Shown piece by piece: positions 8,421-16,936 of a stretch of 64,000 nucleotides of DNA. Each line of letters begins with the position of its first letter. The first letter of the stretch is position 1. The notes beneath the pieces were generated by a model, which saw only the letters and a list, made by a program, of their open reading frames with translations, was not told the DNA's origin and ran no database searches. The stretch comes from JANRLF01 sp033762815 (GTDB lineage Bacteria > Bacteroidota > Bacteroidia > Chitinophagales > CAIOSU01). The stretch is taken from assembly GCA_033762815.1 (NCBI GenBank), contig JANRLF010000001.1:310001-374000 (forward strand), written 5' to 3'. A program made the position numbers and the translations under genes.

Positions 8421-9030
8421 TACTTTCCTTAATGGCACTGATTACTAGGTCCACATTGTTTTTAGCATTGAGCTTGCGCATCAGGTTCTTGCGGTGCGTA
8501 GCAATGGTATGGGCACTTAGGTAAACCCGTTCGGCAATCTCGTTATTGGTCAAGCCCTCTGCTATCAATTTCAATATCTCCACTTCTCTGATAGAAAGCT
8601 TGGAGTTTAGCCCCTCTCGGTCTTTATTAAATTTAATGACATTGTGGCAAAAGAAATTTTTATTGCCCAATATGGTACGGACAGCATCGAGTATTTCAGC
8701 CCTATCGCACTGTTTCAAAATGTAACCGTGCACGCCCATTTGAAGAATCTGCACTATTTCGTTGCGGTCTTCCAGCATATCAATGACCAACACCTTCTTC
8801 TGCGGAAACCTAACTAATATGGCCTGTATCACGTCCTTTGGGCTAATTCCGGGGGTATTTAGCCCAACCACTATTACTTCAGGGTTGTGCTTTTTGATGT
8901 TTTCTACCAAATGTTCGAAATCATCGGTTTCCAGCACAATTTTGTAATCGGGCACCGATTCGAATATGGACTTAAGCCCTTGGCGTACCAAAAAATTGGA
9001 ATCGGCAACTAATATATCGGTCTGCTTCAT
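8407..9030 (-). CDS. LuxR/NarL-type response regulator with degenerate receiver
   Basis: 207 residues from the ATG at 9030 (an upstream in-frame start would add 14 residues not fitting the receiver). The receiver domain spans about 1-120 and the LuxR-type helix-turn-helix about 140-205 (LSIREVEILKLIAEGLTNNEIAERVYLS, then HTIATHRKNLMRKL). The receiver is atypical. Where the phosphorylated Asp should stand (normally LLDxxMPG), the sequence reads VIVVGLNTPGIS with Gly. The N-terminal acidic pair is reduced to VADSN, while the late Lys (YILKQ) is kept. It is unlikely to be phosphorylated in the usual way. No histidine kinase is adjacent. A 30-base palindrome lies just upstream. Confidence 0.9.
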   Translation of the reverse strand: MKQTDILVADSNFLVRQGLKSIFESVPDYKIVLETDDFEHLVENIKKHNPEVIVVGLNTPGISPKDVIQAILVRFPQKKVLVIDMLEDRNEIVQILQMGVHGYILKQCDRAEILDAVRTILGNKNFFCHNVIKFNKDREGLNSKLSIREVEILKLIAEGLTNNEIAERVYLSAHTIATHRKNLMRKLNAKNNVDLVISAIKESIIVP

Positions 9031-9070
9031 CTTCCGCACAAAGATAAATGCTAAAACGGTTGAGTAAAGC

Positions 9071-9100
9071 ACCTAAATCATTATATGCGATGATTTAGGT
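9071..9100. promoter_or_regulatory. Perfect 11-bp inverted repeat upstream of the LuxR-type regulator
   Basis: Arms ACCTAAATCAT and ATGATTTAGGT are perfectly complementary with an 8-base spacer. The site ends 41 bases upstream of the regulator's ATG and after the terminator of the gene before it. It has no T-run, so an operator, possibly autoregulatory, is more likely than a terminator. Confidence 0.6.
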
Positions 9101-9117
9101 CATGCTATAAAACAGAA

Positions 9118-9140
9118 AAGCCGCAGTATTACTGCGGCCC
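9118..9140 (-). terminator. Terminator of the 9164-9946 lipoprotein gene
   Basis: On the minus strand GCCGCAGT and ACTGCGGC pair around a 3-base loop and are followed by TTTTCTGTTTT. It lies 24 bases past the stop codon. Confidence 0.85.
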
Positions 9141-9163
9141 CTCATGAAAACAATAAAAAGATT

Positions 9164-9946
9164 TTACTGAATATTGACAGTTTTGGTTACTACTTGCTCA
9201 TTAATGAAGTAGATTTTCTTACCGCTATAAGTATCCCAAGTGAAGTTGTATGCCGCTACTTGTATAATGCCGCTGCCGCTTCCCAGGGCTTGCATGTCGC
9301 TAGCCGAAAAGGTGTACGAAGTAGTATTGCCAGGCCTGGTAACCAATTTATTGCCTTGCGCTGTAGCTATTTGGAAAATTACCGAATCGGCATTAGATAC
9401 ATCGGCTACACTAAGCGTATAGGAACTGTTGGAAGAAATATTGTTGGTAGCGCTAGTAATGGTGTCCAAATCAGGAAAGCCGGTAGTTACGCTCTTAGTA
9501 ATAGAAGGGATACTCCCCGCACCGGTCACTTCCCAATTCACTGGGTAACCAAAATCAATACCCTCTATATTGGTGGCGCTTTGGGGCGTCCAAACGTAGC
9601 TGTTATTGGTTTGTTTTTGCAAAATGGAATCGTCAACGCTTACAGTACCTGCATCCACAAAAGTAGTGGCACCTGGTGAGTTGTAAAAGGCAGCAACACC
9701 TGTTCCGAACAACTGCTCATAAGTGAAACCGAATTGGGAAACGGTGGTTTTTGTTTCAACGGCTACCAGAACACCATCTGCATCATTTAATGGTGGAATA
9801 TTGGAGGCGGTAGGGGCAGTATTATTGTTGTCGTCGTCGTCATCATCTTTGCTGCATCCGCTAAAGCCAAGGGCAAAAGAGCCTAACAGCAGGCACGCAA
9901 AGAAACTTCTGGATAAGGAGGGAAAAGTAAGTTGGAAAGTTTTCAT
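9164..9946 (-). CDS. Probable surface-exposed lipoprotein, unknown function
   Basis: 260 residues. A lipoprotein signal peptide ends at the lipobox LGFSGC (Cys31). Immediately after comes SKDDDDDDNNN, an acidic stretch of the kind that works as an export signal sending Bacteroidota lipoproteins to the outer face of the outer membrane. The rest is rich in Thr, Ser and Asn with beta-strand character and no motif I recognise; it loosely recalls SusE/SusF-like starch-binding lipoproteins, but no SusC/D genes are near. It is monocistronic, with a clear terminator downstream. Confidence 0.8.
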   Translation of the reverse strand: MKTFQLTFPSLSRSFFACLLLGSFALGFSGCSKDDDDDDNNNTAPTASNIPPLNDADGVLVAVETKTTVSQFGFTYEQLFGTGVAAFYNSPGATTFVDAGTVSVDDSILQKQTNNSYVWTPQSATNIEGIDFGYPVNWEVTGAGSIPSITKSVTTGFPDLDTITSATNNISSNSSYTLSVADVSNADSVIFQIATAQGNKLVTRPGNTTSYTFSASDMQALGSGSGIIQVAAYNFTWDTYSGKKIYFINEQVVTKTVNIQ

Positions 9947-10103
9947 GATAGATAGTTTTTAGTTCCGTCAAAAATAGCCGTACCCACAGGAAAGCTATAA
10001 TTTCAGCCGGTCAAGAAAATCGAAATTCTTACCGAGGGTTTAAAATAACTGTCAGTGGTTATGCAAGCTATTAAGGCAAGCTAGATAGTAGCTGGCAAAA
10101 TCT

Positions 10104-10111
10104 TATCTTTG
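10104..10111 (+). promoter_or_regulatory. -7 box of the pyruvate dehydrogenase beta gene
   Basis: TATCTTTG, 16 bases before the ATG, matches TAnnTTTG. The 19 bases TTATCTTTGCCCAAAACCA recur identically upstream of the reductase gene at 51944. No -33 TTG is seen. Confidence 0.55.
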
Positions 10112-10127
10112 CCCAAAACCAAGTTAC

Positions 10128-11108
10128 ATGAGAGAGATCCGTTTTAGGGAAGCCCTAAGGGAAGCCATGGAAGAAGAAATGCGCCGCGACGAGACCGTTT
10201 TTTTGATGGGGGAAGAAGTGGCCGAATATGACGGTGCATACAAGGTAAGCCAGGGCATGTTGCAGGAATTTGGCCCCAAGCGGATAATCGATACGCCTAT
10301 TTCTGAGCTGGGCTTTGCGGGCATCGGTGTGGGTGCTGCCATGAACGGCGTACGTCCTATCATAGAGTTCATGACTTGGAATTTTGCCGTGCTGGCTTTT
10401 GACCAAATAGTGAACAGTGCCGCTAAAATGCTCTCCATGTCTGGTGGTGAGTTTGGTTGTCCTATCGTCTTCCGTGGGCCATCAGGCTCTGCGGGCCAAT
10501 TGGGGGCACAGCACTCGCAATCCTTCGAAAGCTGGATGGCGAATACCCCAGGTTTAAAGGTAATTTCCCCTTCTAACCCCTATGATGCCAAAGGCTTGCT
10601 AAAGTCTGCCATTCGCGATAATGACCCCGTTTGCTTTATGGAGTCGGAGCAAATGTACTCGGACATGGGCCAGGTACCAGAGGAAGAATACCTTATCCCC
10701 ATCGGCAAAGCCCATATAGCAAAGGAGGGGAAAGATGTCACCATCGTATCCTTCAACAAAATGATGAAGGTAGCTTTGGCTGCCGCGGAAGAACTGGCCA
10801 AACAAGGTGTGGAAGCCGAAGTAATCGATTTACGTACTATCCGTCCTTTGGATTACGCTACGGTTATCGAGTCAGTAAAAAAGACAAACCGTCTAGTAAT
10901 TTTGGAAGAGGCCTGGCCTTTCGGCAGCGTGGCTAGCGAACTGACCTATATGGTACAAAAGCAAGCTTTCGACTACTTGGATGCCCCGGTCCGCCGAGTG
11001 ACTACCGCCGATACGCCCCTACACTATGCACCTACTTTGGTAGAGGCTTGGTTGCCTAATCCTGCCAAAGTAATTGCCGCCGTAAAAGCCGTTACTTACC
11101 AGCACTAA
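10128..11108 (+). CDS. pdhB: Pyruvate dehydrogenase E1 component, beta subunit
   Basis: 326 residues, typical of E1 beta. With E1 alpha it forms the thiamine-diphosphate decarboxylase feeding acetyl groups to the E2 lipoyl domain. Motifs include GEEVAEYDGAYKVSQGM, TPISELGFAGIGVGAAMNG, FRGPSGSAGQLGAQHSQS, the mid-chain SPSNPYDAKGLLKSAI, and EEAWPFGSVASEL near the end. The alpha subunit and E2 are not in the window, so the complex is encoded at dispersed sites. Branched-chain 2-oxoacid E1 beta is a less likely alternative. The gene converges on the 11112 gene with a 3-base gap. Confidence 0.9.
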   Translation: MREIRFREALREAMEEEMRRDETVFLMGEEVAEYDGAYKVSQGMLQEFGPKRIIDTPISELGFAGIGVGAAMNGVRPIIEFMTWNFAVLAFDQIVNSAAKMLSMSGGEFGCPIVFRGPSGSAGQLGAQHSQSFESWMANTPGLKVISPSNPYDAKGLLKSAIRDNDPVCFMESEQMYSDMGQVPEEEYLIPIGKAHIAKEGKDVTIVSFNKMMKVALAAAEELAKQGVEAEVIDLRTIRPLDYATVIESVKKTNRLVILEEAWPFGSVASELTYMVQKQAFDYLDAPVRRVTTADTPLHYAPTLVEAWLPNPAKVIAAVKAVTYQH

Positions 11109-11111
11109 GCC

Positions 11112-14100
11112 TTATTTACTTAGCACCAACTTCTTTACCTGCATACCCTTGGCAGTACTTACATTGATGTAGTAAATGCCTGCGGGGTATTTGCCCAAAC
11201 GTAACTCTATTAAATCTTTCAACGCCTCTCTTACAGACACTTCTTCTAGGGTCATCCCCAAACTGTTCGTTACCGTTATAGTGGCATCAAGGGGTTGTTG
11301 ATTGTCCAATCTAATGTAACAGATATCACCAGTTGGGTTGGGGTAAACATAAACCCTATCCAATTCGTCGCTTGATGGCCCAATAGCAGTAGTGGTATCT
11401 ATGATCCTTACTGGCTTCGTGCAGGTATCTTTGGCAGGACCCTCCCCTAATTGATGCCCCACCATGAAGTAATGGGTCAGCTTTTCACCGAAGTCGGGTT
11501 CAAGGGTAATAATATTGGTATTATTGGGCCTGCGTAAGCGGATGCTGCCATTGCCATCGTTATTGGCGAAGAAGCTAATGCCGTCTTCATCTGTATCGTA
11601 CAAGGTAAAGGAATAGCAGCCTGGCTGTAGGCGCACGGTATCATTGTACTGGGTATTGTTGGCGAAACCGGTTTTAGAGGCCACCACGCTATCATATTCA
11701 TTGCGCACTTCCCAACTGTTTTCGGCCCCGGCCAGGTTGCTTCTAAAGCTGACTATGATAACCGAGTCATACTTGGGCAAAGGTAAAAATTGGCTCTTGA
11801 TATCATTGTTGAACAAATAACCATCTGCAGCAGCATTTGGAAAATCGACATTCACATGGAAGGTGCGGGTGCTATCGGTAGTGCCCGTCCAGTCAAATGG
11901 CGGCAGGGCTACGGTATCGGTTTCGAGAAAGGAAAGGTTGCCCGTCCAGGTATAATAGCAATCCCTACCGCCATCAACTCCATAGCTGATATCCAGTTGG
12001 GTAAGGTTGGTGGCACCCGTGTTTTTTATAACAATAACTGGGTTATCGCAAGAAGGGTTGAAACGGCCATAAATCTGTTGGTCAGTTGGCTTTATAATAT
12101 CCGTTACAGCCGCATCTAGTACAAAATTGGGTTCGTCATAAGAGATGAATTGGGCATGGAAAACATAATTGCCAAAGGGGTCGCTTTCCGCATCATAATC
12201 CAATTGTACCTGAGTGGCCCCTTGTAGAATGTAAGGGGTTATTTCATGGTCATATGTATTCACCGGTTCGCCAGGGCACCAAGCGGCACGGTCAATCAGC
12301 CAGGTACCGCCTTGGGGGAACAAGGGAATATGCCCGCAATCTTTCCACAACTCCCAGTTTTTCACCGGCACCCCGTTTACCAAAACGGTGTGCAGCTTAG
12401 GGCAGAATTCGGCACAATTAGTCGCATTGTCCCAGCCGTGGCCGCTGGCACGTGTTTTCAGCCTAAAAGTACTTGCCAATGGGTCAAGGGCAATGGTTTT
12501 TGGAAGTACGGTTTGATCGAAGGTGTTCAGACCGTAGTCGCCGGTCCATACGTTTTCCACTTTAATCACATTTCTAGGCGGTGTGCCGTGTATGAACATA
12601 AACTTCATGTCCAACAGTTCCTGCCAATTGCCTGCGGAAAGGTGCACGGAATCATGTAGCAATGGCGCATAATCGCTTACGTCGAATACCCATGTGAAAC
12701 CTGGGCCCAAATCTAGATTAATGCCATAGGGAGTGATGTATCGGCCTAATTCAATGGTTTCGGTTATTTCAAAAGGAGTACTGTAATAGGGCAGTTGGCT
12801 TAGATATAATACACTATCGGGGCTTACCGCAGAAGAATCAATGGCTTGCCCAGCCGCATTGTACACATAGCTGTTATAATAGGTAGGCCAAGCATAAATG
12901 GTATCGCTTGCCGTGGTGGGATTAGCGGCATCCGTATAACGGATAATGGAAATTTGTGGATTGGCAATAGTATCAACCACCACCACCGAATCGATATAAG
13001 CATCGAAAACGCCTTGTTCCAACAACATTTGGGGGCGCAGTTGGGTGTTTTTGATATTGCGGATATTATCTCCCTGTAGGATAGTTTGCCATTCGGGAAG
13101 GCCTACCAATGCCGCCGTATGGTTGTGCCCACTGGCATCGACAGTATAGGTGCCGCTTCCTTCGTTGAATGGATAATAGGCTTGTAGAAAGGCATAATCA
13201 GGGTGGCTGGGGTCTACGTCTTTAAACATCCAAGCCTTAATGGTATTTTGGTCAAGCGCCTTGTTCCATATCTGGAATTCATTTACCAGTCCATCATAAA
13301 AGAAATCTCGGCCAGTAGCAAAAGCCCCTATCTTAAAATTGACCACGCCATCCATAGCCATCCGCTTGTTGCTGCCCGAATTGAACAAGGTACCGTTCAG
13401 GTAAATGCGCATTACCCCTGTTCGAGCATCCTTGGTGAATGCCCAATGGTTCCATTTGCCCTCAAAGGCACTGGTGGGTGCTACTTTTTGAATCCTGTCA
13501 AAGCCACTGTTATTGCCCGCATCCCAATAGATATTACTGTCGCCCCAAGGTAGGTGCACGTTCAGCACCCTTTGGCCATTGGCATTGTAGCCTTCAAAAA
13601 TACTATTGTTCTGAGGCTGGGCTGCAGGGTCGCCATAAGACCAAAATGAAATGGTGATAGCACTGTCAATAGCTGCGAACGCCCCCGCGGGCACTTCTAC
13701 GAAATCGCCTCCTTGAAATTGAAGGAAATAGTCGGTTTCATTGGCATAGATGCCCATATTGCCTCCGGCACTATCGGCAGCCACTGTGGAAGCTACGCCA
13801 GTGCCCCTGTTATCAAATACGATTTCTACTACAAGGTTCGAGGTGCCGTCCCAGTTAAAGGGGGCAGTAAAAGCAAAGGATTGCCAACCAATGGCCACCA
13901 TTTTTCTTGCTTCATAAACAGTGGTAAAGCCTGTGGTTTCATAGCTGGTGTCCAGCAGTTCGGTTTTGCTGCTATGCTTCAAGCGGATAATGAGGTCGTT
14001 GGCATCGCTACCCGCGCTCAGAACATTGAGCACCAAACCAGTGATATTGCCTGCTGTAAGCCCTGCTGCTTGCAGTTCGGCAGCCGTCCATAGGTATTGG

Positions 14101-14567
14101 GCCTTTCCATCGGCCATAGCGGTATTCAAGGTTTGGGGTGTGCTGGTAGTGCCTGTGCCCAGGGTAGCCGTATTTAGGCTCAAGGTATCATTATAAACCA
14201 CAAAACGCTCCACGCGCGACTCATAACGATAGCTGGTGTCTGTCATGAACCGAACACTATCGGGCGTGCCACCATCATAGATATAGCTGGGCTGCTGTAA
14301 CAGGGTGGAGTCATAAATGCCGAGGTGTTTGTACAGGTTGGCATAGGTCAGGTAGTCCCATTCGCCACAGGCGGGGTTTTGTGCAGGGTTGCACTTTAAG
14401 GTATATAGCATCAGCACCTTTTGGTACTGTTGGGCTGGTGGGAATTGGAACCAAGCATTTTGCGGACTTCCGAATGTGAAAGTCTGCACCATGGTGGTGT
14501 CGCCATCTTGCTGGGCTTTCAGGCAAATGGAAGCAATGAAAAGTAGAACAACGAAAAGGTATCGCAT
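11112..14567 (-). CDS. Secreted PNGase F-like glycoprotein-processing protein with LamG-type domain and T9SS tail
   Basis: About 1151 residues from the ATG at 14567, which opens the signal peptide MRYLFVVLLFIASICLKAQ; an earlier in-frame TTG start is ignored. The N-terminal region has KVLMLYTLKCNPAQNPACGEWDYL, and the middle has GHGWDNATNCAEFCPK and PQGGTWLIDRAAWCPGE. These match my recall of the peptide-N-glycosidase F N- and C-terminal domains, which cut N-glycans from Asn. A concanavalin/LamG-like domain (ITISFWSYGD to WNKAL) is inserted at about 275-450. The last 80 residues (VYVYPNPTGD to KKLVLSK) form a type A T9SS sorting domain, so the protein is exported across the outer membrane. 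Catalytic residues were not verified. Confidence 0.78.
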   Translation of the reverse strand: MRYLFVVLLFIASICLKAQQDGDTTMVQTFTFGSPQNAWFQFPPAQQYQKVLMLYTLKCNPAQNPACGEWDYLTYANLYKHLGIYDSTLLQQPSYIYDGGTPDSVRFMTDTSYRYESRVERFVVYNDTLSLNTATLGTGTTSTPQTLNTAMADGKAQYLWTAAELQAAGLTAGNITGLVLNVLSAGSDANDLIIRLKHSSKTELLDTSYETTGFTTVYEARKMVAIGWQSFAFTAPFNWDGTSNLVVEIVFDNRGTGVASTVAADSAGGNMGIYANETDYFLQFQGGDFVEVPAGAFAAIDSAITISFWSYGDPAAQPQNNSIFEGYNANGQRVLNVHLPWGDSNIYWDAGNNSGFDRIQKVAPTSAFEGKWNHWAFTKDARTGVMRIYLNGTLFNSGSNKRMAMDGVVNFKIGAFATGRDFFYDGLVNEFQIWNKALDQNTIKAWMFKDVDPSHPDYAFLQAYYPFNEGSGTYTVDASGHNHTAALVGLPEWQTILQGDNIRNIKNTQLRPQMLLEQGVFDAYIDSVVVVDTIANPQISIIRYTDAANPTTASDTIYAWPTYYNSYVYNAAGQAIDSSAVSPDSVLYLSQLPYYSTPFEITETIELGRYITPYGINLDLGPGFTWVFDVSDYAPLLHDSVHLSAGNWQELLDMKFMFIHGTPPRNVIKVENVWTGDYGLNTFDQTVLPKTIALDPLASTFRLKTRASGHGWDNATNCAEFCPKLHTVLVNGVPVKNWELWKDCGHIPLFPQGGTWLIDRAAWCPGEPVNTYDHEITPYILQGATQVQLDYDAESDPFGNYVFHAQFISYDEPNFVLDAAVTDIIKPTDQQIYGRFNPSCDNPVIVIKNTGATNLTQLDISYGVDGGRDCYYTWTGNLSFLETDTVALPPFDWTGTTDSTRTFHVNVDFPNAAADGYLFNNDIKSQFLPLPKYDSVIIVSFRSNLAGAENSWEVRNEYDSVVASKTGFANNTQYNDTVRLQPGCYSFTLYDTDEDGISFFANNDGNGSIRLRRPNNTNIITLEPDFGEKLTHYFMVGHQLGEGPAKDTCTKPVRIIDTTTAIGPSSDELDRVYVYPNPTGDICYIRLDNQQPLDATITVTNSLGMTLEEVSVREALKDLIELRLGKYPAGIYYINVSTAKGMQVKKLVLSK

Positions 14568-14642
14568 GGTAAGGGTATTTAACACTGACTTAACAAATCT
14601 ACATAAAAACTTGAAAGACAACGGGTAGATTTCGAAAACTAC

Positions 14643-15752
14643 TCAACCCACTACGGGCTGCCTTGTACGGCGGGTATTGCCCAACATGGCTTGGGTGCTA
14701 AAGTGCTCGATTACGTCCTTTGGTATTCGCCGAGTGCGCTCCTTCAGGAAAGCGATTACTTCCGCTTCTGTTTTCAAGCGATCGTCCAAATGCACGAATT
14801 TCTTAGCCAAGGCTTTGTAATTTTTGGTCATCAGCAAAAACCAAATCACAAAGAAGTCCAAGCCTTCGAAAACAATGGCCCTGTTAGCCGCATACTCAGC
14901 CTTATGTTTTTGGAAGTCCTTTGGAAGCTCCGTCCAGTGCAGTGCCGGGCGCAAATGATGGCCAATGTGGTAACCATCGTTGAAACAGGTTTTATTATAT
15001 ACGCTGTTGATACAGGTAATGCTGTTCTTGTAACTATTGCCCGGGTCGGCGGCATCAATAAAAGCGTGCTGGCCCCAGTTGCCTGCCATCATGGCGAAAC
15101 GGATAATCAGGTAGGGCAATATAAACACCGCCAAAGTAGCCTTCCAACTAACTAGGCACAACAAAGCACAAAAGGCATAGAAACTGAACTCGCCTATCAA
15201 GGTATTGCGCAAGAACTCCCAGCGACGGCGACGGCGGAAATATTCGGTAATCTCTATCAATACGAAAAAGAAGAAACGCAGGAAATAGCGCATAAAGTCA
15301 ATTAAGCTGTCCCTTTGGAAGCGCATGGTGCTGCTCAGGTCATTGCCCAAGTTGTTTTCCGGGTGGTGCATGCCCACATGGTGGCTGTAGTAGGTTTCCG
15401 GCGATTCGCCAAAGAACGGCCCTATTACCCAAGGGATAATCTGGTTCATCCATTCGTATTCCTTTTTGAACAGCTTGCGATGGCTCACATTGTGCAGCAT
15501 CAGCACAAAGGGCCCTAGGTTAAACAAGGAATTGGCCACCAAATAAGGCACCGCGATATACCAGGAAAAAAAGCCGGGCACATACAGCAATATGGCAATG
15601 GGCACGGTAATGAAAAGGATGCGCAGGCTTAGGTAAATAAACGGCAGGTCGCGCTCATCGCGTATCAGTTTCAGGAAGAAACGGTCAATGGCATTTTTTT
15701 GCTCCTTACGGACAAAAACCGGGTCATTGATGGTGATAGCGTCAATATGCAT
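14643..15752 (-). CDS. Membrane fatty acid desaturase
   Basis: 369 residues. The three His clusters of membrane di-iron desaturases are present: LMLHNVSHRKLF, YYSHHVGMHHPENN and GYHIGHHLRPALHW. Hydrophobic segments at about 45-85 and 195-235 form the membrane core. It would insert a double bond in acyl chains at the inner membrane; the substrate and position cannot be read from the sequence. Its own -7 box TATCTTTG lies at 15787-15780 on the minus strand. It is divergent from the OsmC gene. Confidence 0.88.
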   Translation of the reverse strand: MHIDAITINDPVFVRKEQKNAIDRFFLKLIRDERDLPFIYLSLRILFITVPIAILLYVPGFFSWYIAVPYLVANSLFNLGPFVLMLHNVSHRKLFKKEYEWMNQIIPWVIGPFFGESPETYYSHHVGMHHPENNLGNDLSSTMRFQRDSLIDFMRYFLRFFFFVLIEITEYFRRRRRWEFLRNTLIGEFSFYAFCALLCLVSWKATLAVFILPYLIIRFAMMAGNWGQHAFIDAADPGNSYKNSITCINSVYNKTCFNDGYHIGHHLRPALHWTELPKDFQKHKAEYAANRAIVFEGLDFFVIWFLLMTKNYKALAKKFVHLDDRLKTEAEVIAFLKERTRRIPKDVIEHFSTQAMLGNTRRTRQPVVG

Positions 15753-15779
15753 TGGTTGTTAAGCAAAAGGTTAAGGCTG

Positions 15780-15787
15780 CAAAGATA
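15780..15787 (-). promoter_or_regulatory. -7 box of the desaturase gene
   Basis: TATCTTTG on the minus strand, 27 bases upstream of the ATG, fits TAnnTTTG. No -33 TTG was found at the usual spacing. Confidence 0.5.
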
Positions 15788-15903
15788 ATCATTTTGCCCC
15801 TAAAGGACTGGCCCCGTGTTTGTAAGGAAATTTTTACCATATTCTTGGTAGCGGTGTTTCAGGGCTTGGCTGGTTTATGTATCTTGTAATAAAAAAAATC
15901 ATC

Positions 15904-16314
15904 ATGAAAAGAACAGCAAGTGCCAACTGGCAAGGAACGGGTAAAGAGGGCAAAGGTAAACTTAGCACCCAAAGTGGGGTTTTGAGCGACACCCAATACA
16001 GTTTCAATACCCGCTTTGCAGACGGCATTGGTACCAACCCCGAAGAATTGCTGGGCGCGGCGCATGCTGGCTGCTTTACCATGAAACTGAGCTTCAACCT
16101 GAACCAAGCAGGCTTTACCGCCGAAAATATCGATACCAAGGCCACGGTAAGCTTGGAAAACGGCAGTATCAACCAAATTGACCTAGAAGTGAAAGCTACC
16201 GTGCCGGACATCAGCGCCGAACAGTTTGACGAACTAGCTAAGGATGCCAAAGCCAACTGTCCCGTTTCTAAATTGTTCAATACCAACATTATACTTACGG
16301 CTTCTTTGGTTTGA
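15904..16314 (+). CDS. OsmC-family peroxidase
   Basis: 136 residues from the ATG at 15904 (MKRTASANWQGTGKEGKGK), the normal start of the family; a frame-extending ATG 27 bases upstream lacks homology. OsmC/Ohr proteins reduce organic hydroperoxides with two Cys. Both are here: AHAGCFTMKLS and ANCPVSKLFN. GIGTNPEELLGAAHAGCF fits OsmC better than Ohr. It is probably expressed alone. It belongs with AhpC/AhpD and OxyR in peroxide defence, but it is not in their operon. Confidence 0.92.
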   Translation: MKRTASANWQGTGKEGKGKLSTQSGVLSDTQYSFNTRFADGIGTNPEELLGAAHAGCFTMKLSFNLNQAGFTAENIDTKATVSLENGSINQIDLEVKATVPDISAEQFDELAKDAKANCPVSKLFNTNIILTASLV

Positions 16315-16317
16315 TGA

Positions 16318-16380
16318 ATGAGGAAGGTACAAGTGAGGTACAAGGTAATAGGTAAAGGTACGGAGTGAGAGGTAGTAGGT
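16318..16380 (+). repeat. Low-complexity GGTAC-rich tract
   Basis: Directly after the OsmC stop, words such as AAGGTAC, GAGGTAC, AAGGTA and GTAGGTACGA repeat irregularly. It is similar in style to the short repeats at 4866-4990. No coding frame is credible. Confidence 0.5.
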
Positions 16381-16474
16381 ACGAAATGTTTTTATCCCCC
16401 TTGAATGTTTATCCCTCTCTGCTAACCATTACCAGCTATTACCAACCCACATCTTGACTTAACAATAAGGAAAA

Positions 16475-16650
16475 GCTGTTTCGCAGGTATTTCGCGGGTA
16501 CTTCAAGGGGTGTTCGCAGGTACTTCAAGGGTGCTTCGCAGGTGCTTCAAAGGGTGTTCAAGGGTATCTCGCAGGCAGTTCAATTCCTGTTAGTTTGTTG
16601 TTTATCAATCCATTGTGCGAAAAAACGTGTGTTTTTTCGTTTTTTTGTCA
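16475..16650 (+). repeat. 11-bp tandem repeat element, copy B
   Basis: About ten 11-bp units occupy 16475-16583. Two unit types occur, TTCGCAGGTA-like and TTCAAGGGTG-like, partly alternating. The right flank 16584-16650 has TTTATCAATCCATTGTGC and GTGTTTTTTCGTTTTTTT, aligning with copies A and C. The left side has TAACAATAAGG, matching TAACAAGG beside copy A. Confidence 0.85.
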
Positions 16651-16666
16651 TGCTTTTTCTAAAATT

Positions 16667-16698
16667 CCTCTCCCTAAGGGAGAGGTTGGGTGAGGGGT
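16667..16698. repeat. REP-like hairpin with GAGAGG arms
   Basis: CCTCTCCCT and AGGGAGAGG pair perfectly around one base (16667-16685), followed by TTGGGTGAGGGGT. This GGGAGAGG...GTGAGGGG word is typical of dispersed intergenic repeats in many bacteria. A related inverted unit lies at 16796-16876. Confidence 0.7.
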
Positions 16699-16795
16699 AA
16701 AATAGATTACAGCCATATAAAATACCTCTCATCTTTAGGTATAAGATACTTTCCAATCTGCCATTAAACCGCTAAATGCCCTCAGTACCGCAATG

Positions 16796-16876
16796 CCCTC
16801 ACCCCCCGCAAAAAGCGGGGCAGGCCCGCCTCTCCCTGCCACCGCACTAGCTTAGCTGGGGAGAGGAACTCTTAAT
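16796..16876. repeat. REP-like unit, inverted relative to 16667
   Basis: Starts CCCTCACCCCCCGC, contains a GCGGGG hairpin, then CCTCTCCC and GGGGAGAGG about 20 bases apart. CCCTCACC is the reverse complement of the GGTGAGGG in the unit at 16667, so the two form an inverted pair around 16700-16795. Confidence 0.6.
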
Positions 16877-16936
16877 GGCCATTTTCAAATTCCCAAATCG
16901 CCAAATTTTCAAATTCATTGTTAGCCCCTAAAAAGT

